From Acanthosoma haemorrhoidale (taxonomy: Eukaryota; Arthropoda; Insecta; Hemiptera; Acanthosomatidae): 64,000 bases of DNA. Below are positions 57,788 through 64,000 of this stretch, piece after piece. A program made the translations under genes and the position numbers. The notes under the pieces are model-generated. The model was given only the letters and a program-made list of their open reading frames with translations. It was not told the origin of the DNA and made no database searches. Numbering within the stretch: the first letter of the stretch is position 1; each line of letters begins with the position of its first letter. The stretch lies in NCBI GenBank assembly GCA_930367205.1, contig OV884014.1, positions 110,373,138-110,437,137 of the forward strand, in the 5' to 3' direction.

Positions 57788-58315
57788 ATGAGCATGGCTA
57801 TGGTAGGACGTGAAGACATCAGGGATGCTGTAGATTTGAGGGAGGCTATACTAGTTGAAGGACCCATGTGGGAGATCGAAGAACGGAGGAGGATGACATC
57901 AGAGAGGGAGTGGATGAAAGAGCAAGAAAAGAGACGAAGGAGAAGGATAGCAGGCTGGAAGCGTATGCAAGAGGGATACACCAGGAATGAGAAGGAGAAC
58001 GTCAGAGAGTCAGGTGATGCAAGAGAAATAAATAAGAAAGATGGACTCCAGGGAGGAAGTGTATGCAATAGGGAGACTACTGAAAATAAAAGGACGCGAG
58101 GGAGGCAGCCGATGAGACAGAGACATGAGAAAGTCAGATGCGACAGAAAGACGACAAAAGGGGAAAGAAGACGTAGGAGAGAAGAAGAGGACGACGCCAG
58201 GGAAGCCGCCAGGTTAAGACAGGAAGTGGAGGACCTCTGGAGAGCTGAATTAGAGAGGTTAGTGGAGCTCGCAAGAGTTGATGAAAGGAGGCTAAGGATG
58301 AGAAGATGTGGGTGA
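57788..58315 (+). CDS. Highly charged, coiled-coil-like ORF, right-arm copy
   Basis: From the first ATG (MSMAMVGREDIRDAV) to the stop, 175 residues. The frame is open upstream to 57677 without ATG. The middle (ERRRMTSEREWMKEQEKRR, then GWKRMQEGYTRNE) is nearly identical to the left-arm copy. The region after AVD and the C-terminal third (from ENKRTRGRQP) differ by indels and many substitutions, yet both frames stay open and end at the same place. Arg/Glu/Lys dominate, predicting an extended helix. No known domain is recognised. Function, expression and start are unproven. Confidence 0.55.
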   Translation: MSMAMVGREDIRDAVDLREAILVEGPMWEIEERRRMTSEREWMKEQEKRRRRRIAGWKRMQEGYTRNEKENVRESGDAREINKKDGLQGGSVCNRETTENKRTRGRQPMRQRHEKVRCDRKTTKGERRRRREEEDDAREAARLRQEVEDLWRAELERLVELARVDERRLRMRRCG

Positions 58316-58319
58316 GCCC

Positions 58320-58341
58320 CTTATTATTATTATTATTATTA
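58320..58341. repeat. TTA microsatellite
   Basis: About seven TTA units directly after the charged ORF. Absent in the left arm. Confidence 0.9.
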
Positions 58342-58607
58342 AATATTTAAATTTGAATAAACATTGTACTTAATAATCGTTGTTTATTTTTTATTACTTT
58401 ATTCCCTAGAAAAATATTAGATAGTAGATTCTGGTTATAAATTTATTGACAGTGTGTTGAAATATGAATCCAAACAACCTTTATTCAAAGACTTTACTAG
58501 AAGTCTTATTTTTATTACTTTTTGGGAAATGAGGATATTTTGAGGATTTTTATCACAGTTTTCTTTAGTAAGACTTATCTTTGTTTGGTGTACATTAGTT
58601 GCATAAT
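58342..58607. other. Spacer shared with the left arm
   Basis: Reverse complement of about 24546-24800. Confidence 0.75.
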
Positions 58608-61600
58608 CATTCATCTACAGACTAAGACCTGGAAGGGATTTTAGATCGATCAAAAATTGGGTTAAGTGAAAACTATTATAATCTCTGTCTTATAATAAAG
58701 CATGTGGCAATTCATTTATTAATATTATTAAATATTTAAATATTCAATATTAAATATAAATTCATGATTATGCTTATCACATTTCACTGGAGTAATATAT
58801 AAAAAATAATGGCTTAAACATTTTGAGAAACATAATAAACAGACAAAATAGTCGTTCTGTAGAAATTTATATTGGAATTATAATGGTAAGTAGTTATTCC
58901 TGATGGCAGAATGGATTCCACGAATCTTTACTAACTGCAGAGACACAAATAATGTTTATATTTAGTCCCTTGAGGAAAAATGAGTAGCGACAAGTAGAGA
59001 TCAAAATTTATTGAACATATGCATATAAAACCGGTTTTACTATTTATTAGATATACATTTATCTACAGACTATGACCTGGACAGGATTTTTGATGGAACA
59101 ACAATTTGGTTAAGTGAAAGCAATTATAATCTCTGTCTTATAATAAAGCATGTGGCAATTAATAAATATAAATTCATGATTATGCTTATCACATTTCACT
59201 GGAGTAATTTAAAAATAATGGCTTAACCATTTTGAGAAACATAATAAACAGACAAAATAGTCGTTCTGTAGAAATTTATATTGGAATTATAATGGTAAGT
59301 AGTTATTTCTGATGGCAGAATGGATTCCACGAATCTTTACTAACTGCAGAGACACAAACAATGTTTATATTTAGTCCCTTGAGGAAAAATGAGTAGCGAC
59401 AAGTAGAGATCAAAATTTATTGAACATATGCATATAAAACCGGCTATTACTATTTATTAGATATACATTTATCTACAGACTATGACCTGGACAGGATTTT
59501 TGATGGATCAACAATTTGGTTAAGTAAAAGCAATTATAATCTCTGTCTTATAATAAAGCATGTGGCAATTAATAAATATAAATTCATGATTATGCTTATC
59601 ACATTTCACTGGAGTAATATATAAAAAATAATGGCTTAAACATTTTGAGAAACATGATAAACAGACAAAATAGTCGTTCTGTAGAAATTTATATTGGAAT
59701 TATAATGGTAAGTAGTTATTCCTGATGGCCGAATGGATTCCACGAATCTTTGCTAACTGCAGGGACACAAATAATGTTTATATTTAGTCCCTTGAGGAAA
59801 AATGAGTAGCAACAAGTAGAGATCAAAATTTATTGAACATATGCATATAAAACCGGCTATTACTATTTATTAGATATACATTTATCTACAGACTATGACC
59901 TGGAAAGGATTTTTGATGGATCAACAATTTGGTTGAGTAAAAGCAATTATAATCTCTGTCTTATCATAAAGTATGTGGCAATTAATAAATATAAATTCAT
60001 GATTATGCTTATCACATTTCACTGGTGTAATTTAAAAATAATGGCTTATACATTTTGAGAAACATAATAAACAGACAAAATAGTCGTTCTGTAGAAATTT
60101 ATATTGGAATTATAATGGTATGTAGTTATTCCTGATGGCCGAATGGATTCCACGAATCTTTGCTAACTGCAGGGACACAAATAATGTTTATATTTAGTCC
60201 CTTGAGGAAAAATGAGTAGCAACAAGTAGAGATCAAAATTTATTGAACATATAAATATAAAACCGGCTATTACTATTTATTAGATATACATTTATCTACA
60301 GACTATGACCTGGAAAGGATTTTTGATGGATCAACAATTTGGTTGAGTAAAAGCAATTATAATCTCTGTCTTATCATAAAGTATGTGGCAATTAATAAAT
60401 ATAAATTCATGATTATGCTTATCACATTTCACTGGAGTAATTTAAAAATAATGGCTTAAACATTTTGAGAACATAATAAACAGACAAAATAGTCGTTCTG
60501 TAGAAATTTATATTGGAATTATAATGGTATGTAGTTATTCCTGATGGCAGAATGGATTCCACGAATCTTTACTAACTGCAGGGACACAAATAATGTTTAT
60601 ATTAAGTACCTTGAGGAAAAATGAGTAGCGACAAGTAGAGATCAAAATTTATTGAACATATGCATATAAAACCGGCTATTACTATTTATTAGATAAACAT
60701 TTATCTACAGACTATGACCTGGAAAGGATTTTTGATGGATCAACAATTTGGTTGAGTAAAAGCAATTATAATCTCTGTCTTATAATAAAGCATGTGGCAA
60801 TTAATAAATATAAATTCAGGATTATGCTTATCACATTTCACTGGAGTAAATTAAAAATAATGGCTTAAACATTTTGAGAAACATAATAAACAGACAAAAT
60901 AGTCGTTCTGTAGAAATTTATATTGGAATTATAATGGTAAGTAGTTATTCCTGATGGCAGAATGGATTCCACGAATCTTTACTAACTGCAGGGACACAAA
61001 TAATGTTTATATTAAGTCCCTTGAGGAAAAATGAGTAGCGACAAGTAGAGATCAAAATTTATTGAACATATGCATATAAAACCGTCTATTACTATTTATT
61101 AGATAAACATTTATCTACAGACTATGACCTGGAAAGGATTTTTGATGGATCAACAATTTGGTTGAGTAAAAGCAATTATAATCTCTGTCTTATAATAAAG
61201 CATGTGGCAATTAATAAATATAAATTCATGATTATGCTTATCACATTTCACTGAAGTAAATTAAAAATAATGGCTTAAACATTTTGAGAAACATAATAAA
61301 CAGACAAAATAGTCGTTCTGTAGAAATTTATATTGGAATTATAATGGTAAGTAGTTATTCCTGATGGCAGAATGGATTCCACGAATCTTTACTAACTGCA
61401 GGGACACAAATAATGTTTATATTTAGTCCCTTGAGGAAAAATGAGTAGCGACAAGTAGAGATAAAAATTTATTGAACATATGCATATAAAACCGTCTATT
61501 ACTATTTATTAGATATACATTTATCTACAGACTATGACATGGACAGGATTTTTGATGGATCAACAATTTGGTTAAGTAAAAACTATTATAATCTCTGTCT

Positions 61601-64000
61601 CATAATCAAGCATGTGGCAATAATTAAATATGAATTCATGATTATGCTTATCACATTTCACGGGAGTAATTTAAAAATAATGGCTTTAACATTTTGAGAA
61701 ACCTAATAAACAGACAAAATAGTCGTTCTGTAGCAATTTATATTGGAATTATAATGGTAAGTAGTTATTCCTGATGGCAGAATGGATTCCACGAATCTTT
61801 ACTGACTGCAGGGACGCAAATAATGTTTATATTTAGTCCCTTGAGGAATAATGAGTAGCAAAAAGTAGAGATAAAGGTTTATTGAACATAAGCATATGAA
61901 ACTGGCTATTACTATTTATTAGATATACATTTATCTACAGACTATGACCTGGACAGAATTTTTGATGGATCAACAATTTGGTTAAGTAAAAGCAATTATA
62001 ATCTCTGTCTTATAATAAAGCATGTGGCAATTGATAAATATAAATTCATGATTATGTTTATCACATTTCACTGGAGTAATTTAAAAATAATTGCTTAAAC
62101 ATTTTGAGAAACATAATAAACAGATAAAATAGTCGTTCTGTAGCAATTTATATTGGAATTATAATGGTAAGTAGTTATTCCTGATGGCAGAATGGATTCC
62201 ACGAATCTTTACTGACTGCAGGGACACAAATAATGTTTATATTTAGTCCCTTGAGGAATAATGAGTAGCAAAAAGTAGAGATAAAGGTTTATTGAACATA
62301 AGCATATAAAACCGGCTATTACTATTTATTAGATATACATTTATCTATAGACTATGACCTGGACAGGATTTTTGATGGATCAACAATTTGGTTAAGTAAA
62401 AGCAATTATAATCTCTGTCTTATAATGAAGCATGTGGAATTAATAAATATAAATTCATGATTATGCTTATCACATTTCCCTGGAGTAATTTAAAAATAAT
62501 GGCTTAAACATTTTGAGAAACATAATAAACAGACAAAATAGTCGTTCTGTAGCAACTTATATTGGAATTATAATGGTAAGTAGTTATTTCTGATGGTGGA
62601 ATGGATTCCACGAATCTTTACTGACTGCAGGGACACAAATAATGTTTATATTAAGTCCCTTGAGGAAAAATGAGTAGCAAAAACTAGAGATAAAGGTTTA
62701 CTGAACATAAGCGTATAAAACCGTCTATTACTATTTATTAGATATACATTTATCTACAGACTATGACCTGGACAGGATTTTTGATGGATCAACAATTTGG
62801 TTAAGTAAAAGCAATTATAATCTCTGTCTTATAATAAAGCATGTGGCAATTAATAAATATAAATTCATGATTATGCTTATCACATTTCACTGGAGTAATT
62901 TAAAAATAATGGCTTAAACATTTTGAGAACATAATAAACAGACAAAATAGTCGTTCTGTAGAAATTTATATTGGAATTATAATGGTATGTAGTTATTCCT
63001 GATGGCAGAATGGATTCCACGAATCTTTACTAACTGCAGGGACACAAATAATGTTTATATTAAGTACCTTGAGGAAAAATGAGTAGCGACAAGTAGAGAT
63101 CAAAATTTATTGAACATATGCATATAAAACCGGCTATTACTATTTATTAGATAAACATTTATCTACAGACTATGACCTGGAAAGGATTTTTGATGGATCA
63201 ACAATTTGGTTGAGTAAAAGCAATTATAATCTCTGTCTTATAATAAAGCATGTGGCAATTAATAAATATAAATTCAGGATTATGCTTATCACATTTCACT
63301 GGAGTAAATTAAAAATAATGGCTTAAACATTATGAGAAACATAATAAACAGACAAAATAGTCGTTCTGTAGAAATTTATATTGGAATTATAATGGTAAGT
63401 AGTTATTCCTGATGGCAGAATGGATTCCACGAATCTTTACTAACTGCAGGGACACAAATAATGTTTATATTAAGTCCCTTGAGGAAAAATGAGTAGCGAC
63501 AAGTAGAGATCAAAATTTATTGAACATATGCATATAAAACCGTCTATTACTATTTATTAGATAAACATTTATCTACAGACTATGACCTGGAAAGGATTTT
63601 TGATGGATCAACAATTTGGTTAAGTAAAAGCAATTATAATCTCTGTCTTATAATAAAGCATGTGGCAATTAATAAATATAAATTCATGATTATGCTTATC
63701 ACATTTCACTGAAGTAAATTAAAAATAATGGCTTAAACATTTTGAGAAACATAATAAACAGACAAAATAGTCGTTCTGTAGAAATTTATATTGGAATTAT
63801 AATGGTAAGTAGTTATTCCTGATGGCAGAATGGATTCCACGAATCTTTACTAACTGCAGGGACACAAATAATGTTTATATTTAGTCCCTTGAGGAAAAAT
63901 GAGTAGCGACAAGTAGAGATAAAAATTTATTGAACATATGCATATAAAACCGTCTATTACTATTTATTAGATATACATTTATCTACAGACTATGACATGG
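58608..64000 (-). repeat. 410-bp satellite array, about 13 units, running off the right edge
   Basis: The marker tgatggcagaatgg or a variant recurs at 58901, 59310, 59723, 60133, 60542, 60952, 61362, 61772, 62182, 62591, 63000, 63410 and 63820, spacing 409-413 bp. It is the reverse complement of the units at 23455-24545. Units differ by scattered substitutions (for example accggctatt versus accgtctatt), and some variants recur about six units apart (60542-61500 resembles 63000-63960), suggesting multi-unit homogenisation. Confidence 0.97.

Noticed and set aside
1..64000. tRNA or rRNA genes
   Set aside because: None recognised; no cloverleaf or rRNA-like conserved blocks were seen in a reading by eye, though a small one could be missed.

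Overview
The window looks like repeat-rich nuclear DNA of an arthropod, most likely an insect. It is AT-rich, has spliced genes with GT-AG introns, carries satellites and minisatellites, and is full of BEL/Pao, errantivirus-like (gypsy with env), Jockey-like and DNA-transposon sequence. There are no bacterial operons, rRNAs or tRNAs that I can see. The exact taxon cannot be read from the sequence.

Layout. 1-7709 is a satellite/minisatellite block: seven 737-bp units, then a 37-bp minisatellite with a 419-bp higher-order repeat. 7.7-17.3 kb is mostly unannotated AT-rich DNA with one unrecognised ORF, a dispersed repeat X, a 44/45-bp minisatellite and a small poly-A insertion with a 23-bp target duplication. 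17.3-22.1 kb and 38.7-44.7 kb are related duplicated blocks (X, flanking repeat, then GATA-finger exons). 22.1-24.5 kb holds retroelement remnants and a 410-bp satellite. 24.8-28.9 kb (minus) and 54.8-58.3 kb (plus) are inverted copies of a decayed errantivirus-like element plus an unusual charged ORF, flanked outside by the same 410-bp satellite, which runs from about 58.6 kb off the right end. Between them lie a DNA transposon T (copy A about 30.0-38.5 kb, copy B about 47.9-51.1 kb with long inverted repeats), a BEL/Pao provirus inserted into copy A (30278-36210, minus), the GATA gene (42949-45035) and further errantivirus-like pieces.

The only convincing cellular gene is the small GATA-type zinc-finger gene at 42949-45035, with a partial second copy at 21235-21792. 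By hand alignment the exons of the two copies differ about three times more than their introns do, and the changes cluster in the DNA-binding finger. Almost all other coding signal is mobile-element sequence in various states of decay. The BEL provirus is the youngest insertion (LTRs nearly identical, clean 4-bp target duplication), yet it has an in-frame stop and lacks the integrase core. The charged ORF kept open in both inverted arms is the best candidate for something undescribed.

All calls come from reading the sequence and translations by eye. No alignments or database searches were run, and counts of differences are hand counts.
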